Assembly (NCBI GenBank): GCA_045541255.1 | Contig: JAZQIU010000033.1 | Span: 1 to 16,258, forward strand | DNA: 16,258 nucleotides | Direction of reading: 5' to 3' | From: UMGS1124 sp045541255 | GTDB lineage: Bacteria; Bacillota_I; Bacilli_A; RF39; UBA660 | Shown: piece after piece, positions 4,657 through 12,344 of the stretch | How the letters are laid out: every line of letters starts with the position of its first letter | Numbering within the stretch: position 1 is the stretch's first letter | Translations under genes and position numbers: made by a program | Notes under the pieces: model-generated | What the model was told of the DNA's origin: nothing | Database searches by the model: none | Seen by the model: only the letters and a program-made list of their open reading frames with translations

Positions 4657-6306
4657 ATGAATAAGAAAGCTTTCACATTAGTAGAAATAATTATTTGTAT
4701 TACTCTTATAGTAACTATAAGCGCAATAACAATAATAAACTTACAGTTAGAATCAAAAGATAAATTAGAAACTATAACTAAAAAGATACTAGAAGCTGCT
4801 GAAGTTTATGTTAATACTACAAAAGATTCTAATGGTAAGGAATATTTACAAGAAATAAATAAAGGTGCAAAAGGATTGCAATTATCTGTAACAACTTTGG
4901 TTGATAATGGCTTAATTGATGAAAAAACGGTTAACGAATTGTATGATATAAAAAATGTGAAAAAAAATAATAATCAATCATATTATGTTTTATTTTTAAG
5001 TGATGGAACAGATTACTGTGATAAAAACGAAATAACAGTTTTGTCATCTTGGATGGAAGAAGGGAAAACTATTTATTTATGTAAAAATTATAATAATAGT
5101 AATAATATAAACCAAACACCATTAGAAATTAATAAAAATAGTAATTTTAAAGTTGATTTAACAAAATTTGCGGTATCTGAAGATTTTGCTAAAAATCATA
5201 CAAAGTCAAAAAGCATATTAACATCAGATGAAAATGGTTTATATACATACTATAATGAAAGTACAAAAAATATTTATACCTATTATCGCGGCGCTGTTAA
5301 TAATAATTATGTTAAATTAGGAGAGATTGATGGTAATCCATTATATTGGAGAATATTATGGATTAGGGATGACAATCAAATGAAATTGGTATTAGATGAA
5401 ACGATTCCTATTTATGTAACGACAACAAAAGATGCTAAAATAGAAGTAAAAAAAGATAACAATTTATATACTTTGCATAGAAATAGCTTATCATATGGTC
5501 ATGGGTATTATGATCCGGGATTCACATATTCTTTTCTTAATGCTAAAATCTCTGCTGATCCAAAGGAATATGCAACTACAGTATATGAAATTGATCATTT
5601 GTTGAAAGAGGTTAGTTATGTTTATAATCTAAGTACTAATATCTATCAAAATAATATTTTTACAAATACTTTGCGTAATTGGTATAATTCGATAAATTTT
5701 GACTTAGTGAATATCAGCGAAACAAACAACTTTTGTATAAATAGTTATTATAAAGATAAATATCCTAATTTTGAATTTGCGCCATCTACTAATTTTGATT
5801 GTTATCAAGGAGCTAATTCATATCAAAATTATGGTGGATTAATATCAAGTAAAGTAGGATTCATTACATATGGTGAAGCGATAAGAGCTGGAATTATTGA
5901 AAATAGCGAGTTAAGCGATGTACCTGATAATTTTTTATTAAACAATGGAGAAAGTTTTTTATTAGCAGATAAGCAAAAAAATATTAGTATTACCACTTCA
6001 AGTTCTGAAACTTTTAGAGGAATTCATTACATGGTAATTAACGGTAAAATAGAATCAAATGAATTATTTGTTGAGAAATGGTTTGATACATCTACTGATA
6101 TGTATGCTACTATAAAAGTAGAAGGTGAACCAAAACCAACTATCGAACATGAATATTTAACTTATACAGATCGTAGAAGTTCTTTAAAAACGATAACATT
6201 TTATGTTGAGAGATTAAAACCTGCTATTATTGTTGATTTAAACGGATTTAAATTAAGTTCTAGTGATGGGACAAAAGATAACGCTTATACAATCTTACCT
6301 GAATAA
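4657..6306 (+). CDS. Large pseudopilin-like protein with prepilin N-terminus and big extracellular domain
   Basis: 549 residues. It begins MNKKAFTLVEIIICITLI: a short basic leader, predicted prepilin-peptidase cut between Ala5 and Phe6 (Gly is the usual residue before the cut), Glu at mature position 5, and a hydrophobic helix to about residue 29. This is the class III signal of type IV pilins and competence pseudopilins. Residues about 30-130 resemble a pilin headpiece. The rest, about 130-549, is a large exported part with YYRGAVNNNYVKLGEIDGNP and LYWRILWIRDDNQMKLVLDE near residues 205-245, a pattern I recall from large Bacillota prepilin-like surface proteins (YWRI-IR-NGDG type). Several Cys could form disulfides. 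No pilus motor, peptidase or other pilins are nearby. The ribosome site is poor: GAGG is only 1-2 bases from ATG. Likely a minor pilin or surface adhesin; partner machinery must be elsewhere. Confidence 0.8.
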   Translation: MNKKAFTLVEIIICITLIVTISAITIINLQLESKDKLETITKKILEAAEVYVNTTKDSNGKEYLQEINKGAKGLQLSVTTLVDNGLIDEKTVNELYDIKNVKKNNNQSYYVLFLSDGTDYCDKNEITVLSSWMEEGKTIYLCKNYNNSNNINQTPLEINKNSNFKVDLTKFAVSEDFAKNHTKSKSILTSDENGLYTYYNESTKNIYTYYRGAVNNNYVKLGEIDGNPLYWRILWIRDDNQMKLVLDETIPIYVTTTKDAKIEVKKDNNLYTLHRNSLSYGHGYYDPGFTYSFLNAKISADPKEYATTVYEIDHLLKEVSYVYNLSTNIYQNNIFTNTLRNWYNSINFDLVNISETNNFCINSYYKDKYPNFEFAPSTNFDCYQGANSYQNYGGLISSKVGFITYGEAIRAGIIENSELSDVPDNFLLNNGESFLLADKQKNISITTSSSETFRGIHYMVINGKIESNELFVEKWFDTSTDMYATIKVEGEPKPTIEHEYLTYTDRRSSLKTITFYVERLKPAIIVDLNGFKLSSSDGTKDNAYTILPE

Positions 6307-6400
6307 AAAAATATACTGTAAATAATTTGTAAATATTTTCTTGAAATTATATAACAAAAAATAAATTTATAGTATATTATTAACATAGGAGGGTGGCTAA

Positions 6401-6601
6401 ATGATATATCCATCGATAGATAAATTATTAAATATTGTTGATTCTAAGTATAAACTAGTTCATATCATCAGTGCTAGAAGTAAACAAATGCATGAGTTTG
6501 ATCATTATCAAATGAAAGAATGTGACTATGTTAATAAAAGAGAACTAGGTAGAGCTTTAGAAGAAATTGAAAAAGGATTAATAAAAGTTAAGAATAATTA
6601 G
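6401..6601 (+). CDS. rpoZ: RNA polymerase omega subunit
   Basis: 66 residues; MIYPSIDKLLNIVDSKYKLV matches the omega opening of Bacillus ([20 protein letters not shown]), followed by HIISARSKQM (canonical SARRAREM) and the C-terminal helix VNKRELGRALEEIEKGLI. Omega promotes assembly of the RNA polymerase beta' subunit. A very strong ribosome site, AGGAGGGTGG, lies just upstream. In Bacillus the gene sits between gmk and coaBC; here the upstream gmk is absent and a pseudopilin gene precedes it, while downstream rlmN is kept from the ancestral neighbourhood. A terminator starts within its last codons. Confidence 0.93.
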   Translation: MIYPSIDKLLNIVDSKYKLVHIISARSKQMHEFDHYQMKECDYVNKRELGRALEEIEKGLIKVKNN

Positions 6602-6618
6602 TTTATTATTCTTTTTTT
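6590..6618 (+). terminator. Terminator over the end of rpoZ
   Basis: AAGAATAAT (6590-6598) and ATTATTCTT (6605-6613) are a perfect 9-base stem with a 6-base loop, followed by T's to 6618. The left arm is the last three codons of rpoZ. Confidence 0.78.
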
Positions 6619-6619
6619 A

Positions 6620-6628
6620 TGGTATAAT
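6620..6628 (+). promoter_or_regulatory. Extended -10 promoter of the rlmN operon
   Basis: TGGTATAAT is a perfect TGnTATAAT element starting 2 bases after the rpoZ terminator T-run. No -35 match is visible, which extended -10 promoters do not require. The RNA would start near 6635, about 11 bases before rlmN ATG. Confidence 0.6.
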
Positions 6629-6645
6629 TTGGTATAGGTGAAAGT

Positions 6646-7668
6646 ATGACAAATATATATAATTACAAATTAACTGATTTAGAAAACTATTTTGAATCTA
6701 TTGGAGAAAAAAAGTTTAAAGCTCGTCAAATATATGATTGGTTATATATAAAAAAAGTTAATGATTTTAAACTTATGACTAATATAAAAAAAGATTTACA
6801 AGATAACCTGTCAAAAGAATTTTCTAATGAGTTTATAAAAATTAAAACAGTGCAAAGAAGTGATTTAACTAACAAATATTTATTTGAATTAATAGATGGT
6901 AATTATATAGAAGCTGTTTTCATGAGACATGATTACGGTAATAGTGTATGTGTATCAAGTCAAGTTGGATGTAATATGGGATGTAAGTTTTGTGAAAGTG
7001 GTAGATTAAAAAAAGTTAGAAATTTAGAAGCTTATGAAATAGTCCAACAAATTATTTTAATTGAAGAAGATATAAAAGAAAGAATTGATTCAGTGGTAAT
7101 AATGGGTATAGGGGAACCTTTTGATAACTATGATAATATAATGAATTTTATTAGAATTATAAATAATCCTTTTGGTATAAATATTGGTGCAAGACATATA
7201 ACTGTTTCAACATGTGGGTTAATCCCTAAAATAAAAGAGTTTATGAATGAAGAATTACAAGTTAACTTAGCAATAAGTCTACATGCTTCTAATGATGAAA
7301 TTAGAAACAAAATAATGCCTGTAAACAAAGCGTATAGTATTAACGATTTAATGAGTACTTTAAAGGAATATATAGCAAAAACTAATAGACGAGTGACTAT
7401 AGAATATGTTATGCTTAATAGTGTAAATGATAGTGAAGATAATGCTTTAGAACTTGCTAATCTTTTACGAGGAATGAATGTATATGTTAATCTTATTCCT
7501 TATAACGAAACAAGTCATATAGAATTTAAAAAAAGTTCTAAAGATGCTATTATGAAGTTTTTTGATACATTAAAACAAAAAGGTATAAATGTAACAATAA
7601 GACGTGAATTTGGCGGTAAAATAGATGCAGCGTGCGGACAATTACGAGCTAAAGAGGTGATGAAATGA
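6646..7668 (+). CDS. rlmN: RlmN: 23S rRNA A2503 / tRNA A37 C2-methyltransferase (radical SAM)
   Basis: 340 residues, full length. RlmN methylates adenine C2 in 23S rRNA (A2503) and some tRNAs (A37), using a 4Fe-4S cluster and two SAM molecules. The cluster motif is CNMGCKFC (Cys109, Cys113, Cys116). The two mechanistic cysteines are also present: Cys102 in CVSSQVGC, seven residues before the cluster as in E. coli, and Cys330 in DAACGQLR near the end. Other family blocks: MGIGEPFDNYDN, HITVSTCGLIP, LAISLHASND, RRVTIEYVML, NLIPYNE and RREFGG. The start has AGGTG 5 bases upstream. The last codons overlap stp by four bases (ATGA), so it heads the operon rlmN-stp-prkC-rsgA-rpe. The neighbourhood is the same as in Bacillus. 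TGA is its stop, which argues for the standard genetic code. Confidence 0.96.
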   Translation: MTNIYNYKLTDLENYFESIGEKKFKARQIYDWLYIKKVNDFKLMTNIKKDLQDNLSKEFSNEFIKIKTVQRSDLTNKYLFELIDGNYIEAVFMRHDYGNSVCVSSQVGCNMGCKFCESGRLKKVRNLEAYEIVQQIILIEEDIKERIDSVVIMGIGEPFDNYDNIMNFIRIINNPFGINIGARHITVSTCGLIPKIKEFMNEELQVNLAISLHASNDEIRNKIMPVNKAYSINDLMSTLKEYIAKTNRRVTIEYVMLNSVNDSEDNALELANLLRGMNVYVNLIPYNETSHIEFKKSSKDAIMKFFDTLKQKGINVTIRREFGGKIDAACGQLRAKEVMK

Positions 7669-8408
7669 AATCATTTTATTTAACTGATTCTGGAAGAGTA
7701 AGAAGTCATAATGAAGATTCAGTAACAATCGTTAAAAATGGTATGGGTGAACATTTAATGATGGTAGCTGATGGAATGGGTGGACATAGAGCAGGAGAAA
7801 TCGCAAGTTCTATGGTAGTAACTCATTTAGGTTCAAGATTTACGAAATTATCAACAATAGGAACAAAATTTGATGCGGTAAACTGGTTAAATGAAAATAT
7901 TAATACAATAAATACAAATATAATTAAATATACAGAAGAAAATCCAGAATCTACTGGAATGGGAACAACAATAGTTTTAGCGCTTTTAACAAATGATTTT
8001 CTAATATTTGGTAATATTGGAGATTCTAGCGGTTTTGTAGTTAAAAATGGTAAAATACATAAAATCACAAAAGATCATACTTTAGTAAATCTTTTAGTTG
8101 AAGCTGGAGAATTAAAACCAGAAGAAGCAGCATCTCATCCAAAGAAAAATGTATTAATGAAAGCACTAGGAACAGAAGCCAAGCAAACTTTAGATATATT
8201 TGATGTTGATACGAATGTAGATGCAATTATGTTATGTAGTGATGGTTTAACAAACATGCTAACTCGTGAGCAAATTGAAAAGGTATTAAATGAACCTGAT
8301 ATAAAAATAGAAGATAAATTAATTAAAATAATAAAGAAGTGTAATGCTAGAGGTGGAACAGATAATATTTCCATCGCATATCTTCTTAAGGAAGGTGAAA
8401 ACTCATGA
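7665..8408 (+). CDS. stp: PP2C-family Ser/Thr protein phosphatase (Stp/PrpC)
   Basis: 247 residues, cytoplasmic, the usual size for bacterial PP2C partners of PASTA kinases. It removes phosphate from proteins modified by the PrkC-type kinase encoded next. Metal-site motifs are complete: SGRVRSHNEDS (Glu17, Asp18), MMVADGMGGHRAGE (Asp36, Gly37), GMGTTIVLALL, GDSSGFV, DHTLVNLLVEAGEL, LCSDGLTNML (Asp193) and GGTDNIS (Asp233, Asn234). GAGGTGATG precedes ATG, lying within the end of rlmN. It overlaps both rlmN and prkC by four bases (ATGA twice), so kinase and phosphatase are translationally coupled. Confidence 0.95.
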   Translation: MKSFYLTDSGRVRSHNEDSVTIVKNGMGEHLMMVADGMGGHRAGEIASSMVVTHLGSRFTKLSTIGTKFDAVNWLNENINTINTNIIKYTEENPESTGMGTTIVLALLTNDFLIFGNIGDSSGFVVKNGKIHKITKDHTLVNLLVEAGELKPEEAASHPKKNVLMKALGTEAKQTLDIFDVDTNVDAIMLCSDGLTNMLTREQIEKVLNEPDIKIEDKLIKIIKKCNARGGTDNISIAYLLKEGENS

Positions 8409-10147
8409 TAATGAAGGGGCAAAAAATTAATGATCGTTATCAAATCATTAAAACAATAGGCGAAGGTGGAATGGCTAATGTATATTTAGCCTATGATACT
8501 ATTTTAGATAGAAATGTTGCAGTTAAAGTTTTACGTGGCGATTTAGCTAATGATGAAAAGTTTGTAAGACGCTTTCAAAGAGAAGCTTTATCAGCAAGTA
8601 GCTTAAGTCATCCAAATATTGTAGAAGTATACGATGTTGGAGAAGATAATGGTTTATACTATATAGTAATGGAATATATTGAAGGTAGACATTTAAAACA
8701 ATTAGTAAAAAAACGTGGTAACTTAACAGTAAGAGAAGTTGTAGATATTATGCTACAACTTACTGATGGTATGTCAGCTGCACATGATTCATATATAATT
8801 CATAGAGATATAAAACCACAAAATATAATGATTTTAGAAAATGGTCTAATAAAAATAACAGATTTTGGTATTGCAATGGCATTAAATGCTACACAATTAA
8901 CACAAACTAACTCAGTAATGGGAAGTGTACATTATCTACCTCCTGAACAAGCTTGTGGAAAAGGGGCAACAATACAAAGTGATGTATACTCAATGGGAAT
9001 ATTAATGTATGAATTATTATCAGGTAGTGTTCCTTTTAAAGGAGAAAATGCTGTAGAAATAGCTTTAAAGCATATTAAAGAAAGTATTCCAAATGTTAAA
9101 GAAGCAAATGCCACAATTCCAGAATCAGTTGCAAATATTGTTAAACGTGCAACTGCAAAAAACTTAAAAAATAGATATGCAGATGCAAGAGAAATGAATG
9201 AAGATTTAAAAACATGTTTAGATGATTCTAGAGTAGATGAAGAAGAAATTGAATTTGAATTTCCAGAAATAGAAGAAGATAAGAAATCAAAAAAAACAGT
9301 AACTGAATTAGAAAATAGTACTATAGTTGAAGAAAGTAAACCAAAAACTGAAGAAGTAAAGGTGGAACAAATTACGGAAAAAGATGTTAAAAAAAGTGAA
9401 AATAAATTATTACTTATATTAGCCATAGTATTTACAAGTCTAATTGTAATAGTAACTGCTATAGTATTTTTATTACCACAATTAACAGAAGCTAAAGACG
9501 TAAAAATACCAGATGTTAGTAATATGTCAGTAGTAGAAGCTGAAAATGAATTAGAAAGTGCTGGATTTAATGTAGCAACAGAAACGAAAGAAGCAACAAG
9601 TGATAGTATTGAAGAAGGAAATATTGTTAAAACAAGCCCAGCAGCAGGCAGAACAGTTAAAGAGGGATCAACAATAACACTTTATGTTTCTATCGGTGAA
9701 GGTGGTTATATTCTAGAAGACTTAACAGGAAAAAATTATATTGAAGAAAAAGCAATATTAGAAAAAATGTATAATTTATATGTAGAGGTTATCGAAGATG
9801 AAATCGATGATATAAATAAATATGAAAAAGGTACTATAATAAGTACTGAACCAGCTGCAGGGACTTTACTAAAAGAAGGAGATACAATTAAATTACATAT
9901 TCCTGATACTAGCATTATGTATCCTGATTTTAGTACTGGAGAATACTCGCTTAAAGATATAGAAGAATTTGCTGAAAAATATAGTATTGAATTATTAATA
10001 GAATATGTTGAAACAAGCGAATATGAACCAGGTACAATTTATGAACAAAGCCGAGAAGCAGGAACTATAGTTAGTGAAGGCGCAACATTAAAAATATTTA
10101 TAGCAAGTGAACCGTTAGATATTGATGATGGAGATATTTTAGATTAG
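8405..10147 (+). CDS. prkC: PASTA-domain membrane Ser/Thr protein kinase (PrkC/Stk1 type)
   Basis: 580 residues. Kinase domain at about 12-270: GEGGMANVYLA glycine loop (19-29), Lys41 in VAVK, HRDIKPQN with catalytic Asp135, DFG at 153-155 and PPEQA of the activation segment. An acidic, Lys-rich linker (about 275-330) leads to one membrane helix (about 335-361), then three extracellular PASTA repeats (about 363-431, 432-500, 501-571). These repeats bind muropeptides or lipid II and control cell wall growth, dormancy exit and division in related bacteria. The first repeat is closest to canonical (KIPDVSNMSVVEAENELESAG); the third is more diverged. It overlaps stp by four bases. rsgA follows 7 bases later; its Bacillus homologue CpgA is a known PrkC substrate, so the order suggests a functional unit. 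ATG 8405 is used because GGTG is well placed; ATG 8411 is an alternative. Confidence 0.96.
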   Translation: MIMKGQKINDRYQIIKTIGEGGMANVYLAYDTILDRNVAVKVLRGDLANDEKFVRRFQREALSASSLSHPNIVEVYDVGEDNGLYYIVMEYIEGRHLKQLVKKRGNLTVREVVDIMLQLTDGMSAAHDSYIIHRDIKPQNIMILENGLIKITDFGIAMALNATQLTQTNSVMGSVHYLPPEQACGKGATIQSDVYSMGILMYELLSGSVPFKGENAVEIALKHIKESIPNVKEANATIPESVANIVKRATAKNLKNRYADAREMNEDLKTCLDDSRVDEEEIEFEFPEIEEDKKSKKTVTELENSTIVEESKPKTEEVKVEQITEKDVKKSENKLLLILAIVFTSLIVIVTAIVFLLPQLTEAKDVKIPDVSNMSVVEAENELESAGFNVATETKEATSDSIEEGNIVKTSPAAGRTVKEGSTITLYVSIGEGGYILEDLTGKNYIEEKAILEKMYNLYVEVIEDEIDDINKYEKGTIISTEPAAGTLLKEGDTIKLHIPDTSIMYPDFSTGEYSLKDIEEFAEKYSIELLIEYVETSEYEPGTIYEQSREAGTIVSEGATLKIFIASEPLDIDDGDILD

Positions 10148-10154
10148 AGGGTTT

Positions 10155-10976
10155 ATGGAAGGTAAAATAACAAGAATAATAAGCAATTTATATACTGTAA
10201 CTACAAATGAAAAAAGTTATGATTGTCACGCAAGGGGTAAGTTTAGAAAAGATAAACTTACTCCTTTAGTTGGTGATATAGTGGAATTTGATAACGTTAA
10301 TAATTATATTTTAGATATACATAGTAGAAAGAATTCATTAGATAGACCAACAATAGCAAATATAGATAGTGCTCTTATAATAACAAGTGTAAAAAAACCA
10401 GACTTATCATTAACCTTATTAGATAAACAATTAGTTTTGTGTATAAGCAATAAAATAGAACCTATAATTGTATTTACCAAACTAGATTTATTAACAAAAG
10501 GTGAACTAAAGAAAATAAAAAATTTAATGAAATATTATAGCGGTATAGGAATCAAAGTAACTACTAATAGAAATTTATATAAATTAAAAAGATACATAAA
10601 AAATAAAACTTTAGTACTTACTGGACAAACTGGGGCTGGTAAAAGTTCTTTATTAAATAAATTAGATAAAAAATTAAATCTCGCAACAAATGAAATAAGT
10701 GAAGCGTTGGGACGTGGAAAACATACCACAAGACACGTAGAATTGTTTAAATACAAAACATCTTTTATAGCTGATACCCCAGGTTTTTCTTCATTAGACA
10801 TAAATAATCTAACTAAAGAGCAAATAAAAGCTTCGTTTATAGAATTTAACAAAACAGAATGTCCGTATAAAGACTGTAATCATACTAATGAAAAAGAGTG
10901 TAAGATAAAAGAATTAGTAAATAATAAAAAAATATTAAAAAGTAGATATGAAAACTATATAAATTTTGTGAGGTAA
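10155..10976 (+). CDS. rsgA: Ribosome small-subunit-dependent GTPase RsgA (CpgA/YloQ)
   Basis: 273 residues. RsgA checks late 30S ribosome maturation and is released by GTP hydrolysis. An N-terminal OB-fold (about 1-65, with SYDCHARGKFRK) is followed by a circularly permuted GTPase: G4 FTKLD (107-111) comes before G1 GQTGAGKSS (157-165), then G2 region GRGKHTTRHVEL and G3 DTPGF (207-211). A zinc-binding C-terminal element has Cys236, Cys241, His243 and Cys249 (CPYKDCNH then EKEC). The AGAGGG ribosome site is only 3 bases from ATG. prkC ends 7 bases before and rpe starts 2 bases after the stop. Confidence 0.96.
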   Translation: MEGKITRIISNLYTVTTNEKSYDCHARGKFRKDKLTPLVGDIVEFDNVNNYILDIHSRKNSLDRPTIANIDSALIITSVKKPDLSLTLLDKQLVLCISNKIEPIIVFTKLDLLTKGELKKIKNLMKYYSGIGIKVTTNRNLYKLKRYIKNKTLVLTGQTGAGKSSLLNKLDKKLNLATNEISEALGRGKHTTRHVELFKYKTSFIADTPGFSSLDINNLTKEQIKASFIEFNKTECPYKDCNHTNEKECKIKELVNNKKILKSRYENYINFVR

Positions 10977-10978
10977 TT

Positions 10979-11611
10979 ATGAAAGTAGCCGTTTCTTATT
11001 TAAAAAGTAAATATGATTTAAAAACTACTATAGAAAATATAGGGAAAACTGATGCTGATTATATACATGTAGATGTTATGGATGGTAATTTTGTTGAAAA
11101 TAAAACATACGAATATGATGAAATAGAAAATATATTAAAAGATACTAAAAAACCATTAGATGTACATCTAATGGTTGATAATCCTATCAAATTTATAATT
11201 GATTATAAAAATCTAAAACCAGAGTTTATTACTATACATAGTGAAATAAAACAAAATATAGAAGATTTAATCGATTTAATACATAGTTATGGGCTAAAAG
11301 CAGGTATTAGTATAAAACCTAAAACTAGTATTGAAGATATAGAAAATATACTTAATAAAATTGATAATGTACTTATAATGAGTGTTGAGCCAGGTAAAGG
11401 TGGTCAAAAATTCATGGATAGTATAATCTATAAAATAGATTTATTAAATAAATTAAGAAAAGAAAATAATTATAATTATTTAATAAGTATTGATGGTGGC
11501 ATAAATAACGAAACTATAGAAAAAGTTAAAGATGTAGATTTTGCTATTAGTGGTTCATTTATATGTATGAGTGATAACTATCAAGAAAAAATAAATGAAT
11601 TAAGAAAATAG
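10979..11611 (+). CDS. rpe: Ribulose-phosphate 3-epimerase, N-terminus diverged
   Basis: 210 residues, a TIM-barrel enzyme that interconverts ribulose 5-phosphate and xylulose 5-phosphate in the pentose phosphate pathway. Metal and catalytic positions are present: YIHVDVMDGNF (His30, Asp32), LDVHLMV (His63), IMSVEPGKGGQKF (phosphate and loop region) and SIDGGINNET (Asp172). The usual first strand P-SILSADF is changed to VAVSYLKSKYD, so the conserved Ser that helps hold substrate is not in its normal setting, a point worth noting though the core is intact. GAGGTAA overlaps the end of rsgA and sets the start. In Bacillus rpe also follows prkC-rsgA. Confidence 0.92.
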   Translation: MKVAVSYLKSKYDLKTTIENIGKTDADYIHVDVMDGNFVENKTYEYDEIENILKDTKKPLDVHLMVDNPIKFIIDYKNLKPEFITIHSEIKQNIEDLIDLIHSYGLKAGISIKPKTSIEDIENILNKIDNVLIMSVEPGKGGQKFMDSIIYKIDLLNKLRKENNYNYLISIDGGINNETIEKVKDVDFAISGSFICMSDNYQEKINELRK

Positions 11612-11622
11612 GTGTGTATAAA

Positions 11623-11859
11623 ATGGGAAAAGAAAAAACATATATAACTCCTTGGGGATATTTTGTATATCATTTATTATATAGTATACCAATAATAGGT
11701 CTTATATTTATGATTATACATTCACTTGATAATACTAATGTAAATAGAAGAAACTTTTCTAGATTCTATCTATATAGTTTTATTTTTGGAATTATTACTT
11801 TGTTTATAGTATTTATTTTATCAATGGACAATTTACCAAGTACTAGTATCGTTTCTTAA
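11623..11859 (+). CDS. Small two-helix membrane protein, unknown function
   Basis: 78 residues from ATG 11623, chosen because AGGTG is 8 bases upstream; an in-frame GTG at 11614 overlaps that site. Opening MGKEKTYITPWGYFVYHLLY is aromatic and looks conserved, then helix 1 (about 19-37, SIPIIGLIFMII), a short polar loop DNTNVNRRNFSRFY, helix 2 (about 52-70) and a polar end. I have an impression of similar ITPWGYF...NINRRNFARSY proteins in AT-rich Bacilli, but no named function. It is last in the rlmN operon, with an 11-base gap after rpe. Confidence 0.75.
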   Translation: MGKEKTYITPWGYFVYHLLYSIPIIGLIFMIIHSLDNTNVNRRNFSRFYLYSFIFGIITLFIVFILSMDNLPSTSIVS

Positions 11860-11860
11860 A

Positions 11861-11892
11861 AAAATAAGATTTCAAACCAGAAATCTTATTTT
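11861..11892. terminator. Perfect two-way terminator between convergent genes
   Basis: AAAATAAGATTTC (11861-11873), loop AAACCA, GAAATCTTATTTT (11880-11892): 13 perfect pairs, flanked by A's and T's so it works on both strands. It ends the rlmN operon on the plus strand and the HIT gene on the minus strand; the right arm contains the HIT stop codon (11886-11888). Confidence 0.9.
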
Positions 11893-12251
11893 AATTTGTT
11901 ATAAACTTCATCAATGTTTATTAGTTCTTGTTTATTTTTGTAAGCTGGAATTATATGTAAATGGTAATGTTTAACAACTTGATATAATCCATAATTATTT
12001 ACCATTCGAACACCATCTGCATCTAATTTTTCATATATCAACTTAGTCATATTTTTAGCAACATCATTGATATATAGTAAAATGTCATTATCTAATTCAG
12101 TAAAATCAACATAATGTTTCTTAGGTATAACTAACATATGTCCATTTTGACTAGGATCAACATCCATAATAACTATAACTAATTCATCTTCATAAACTTT
12201 TCTAGTTGGTATTTCCCCATTCAATATTTTACAAAAAATACATTCATTCAT
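11886..12251 (-). CDS. HIT-family nucleotide hydrolase/transferase (Hint type)
   Basis: 121 residues from ATG 12251; AGGTG lies 6 bases upstream and an in-frame GTG at 12260 falls inside it. The protein has the CIFCKILNGEIPTRKVYEDE opening of bacterial Hint proteins (Cys4 and Cys7, probably with two later His, bind zinc) and the histidine triad HYHLH (His95, 97, 99) with nucleotide-binding NGHMLVIPKKHYVDF upstream. Hint proteins cleave AMP-linked phosphoramidates and related adenylates. The N-G-x-x-x-x-Q block of many Hints reads NYGLYQVVKHYHLH here. Convergent with the rlmN operon, divergent from thyA. Confidence 0.93.
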   Translation of the reverse strand: MNECIFCKILNGEIPTRKVYEDELVIVIMDVDPSQNGHMLVIPKKHYVDFTELDNDILLYINDVAKNMTKLIYEKLDADGVRMVNNYGLYQVVKHYHLHIIPAYKNKQELINIDEVYNKLK

Positions 12252-12316
12252 CCTTATCACCTAAATTTATTTTAACATATATTTTACACAAATAGTATTT
12301 TTTATAATAAATAATA

Positions 12317-12325
12317 TGTTATACT
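12317..12325 (+). promoter_or_regulatory. Extended -10 promoter of thyA-folA
   Basis: TGTTATACT fits TGnTATAAT with one change. A start near 12332 would leave a leader of about 13 bases, just enough for the AAGGGAGGT ribosome site at 12332-12340. The -35 region is only an AT-run. The 93-base divergent region must also hold the HIT promoter, which I could not place. Confidence 0.5.
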
Positions 12326-12344
12326 CAAAATAAGGGAGGTATAT

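Noticed and set aside
6307..6400. Promoter for rpoZ from TTGAAA at 6341 or TTGTAA at 6327
   Set aside because: Spacing to TATAGT or TATATT is too long, and the TTGTAA/TATAAC pairing is weak; no choice can be supported.
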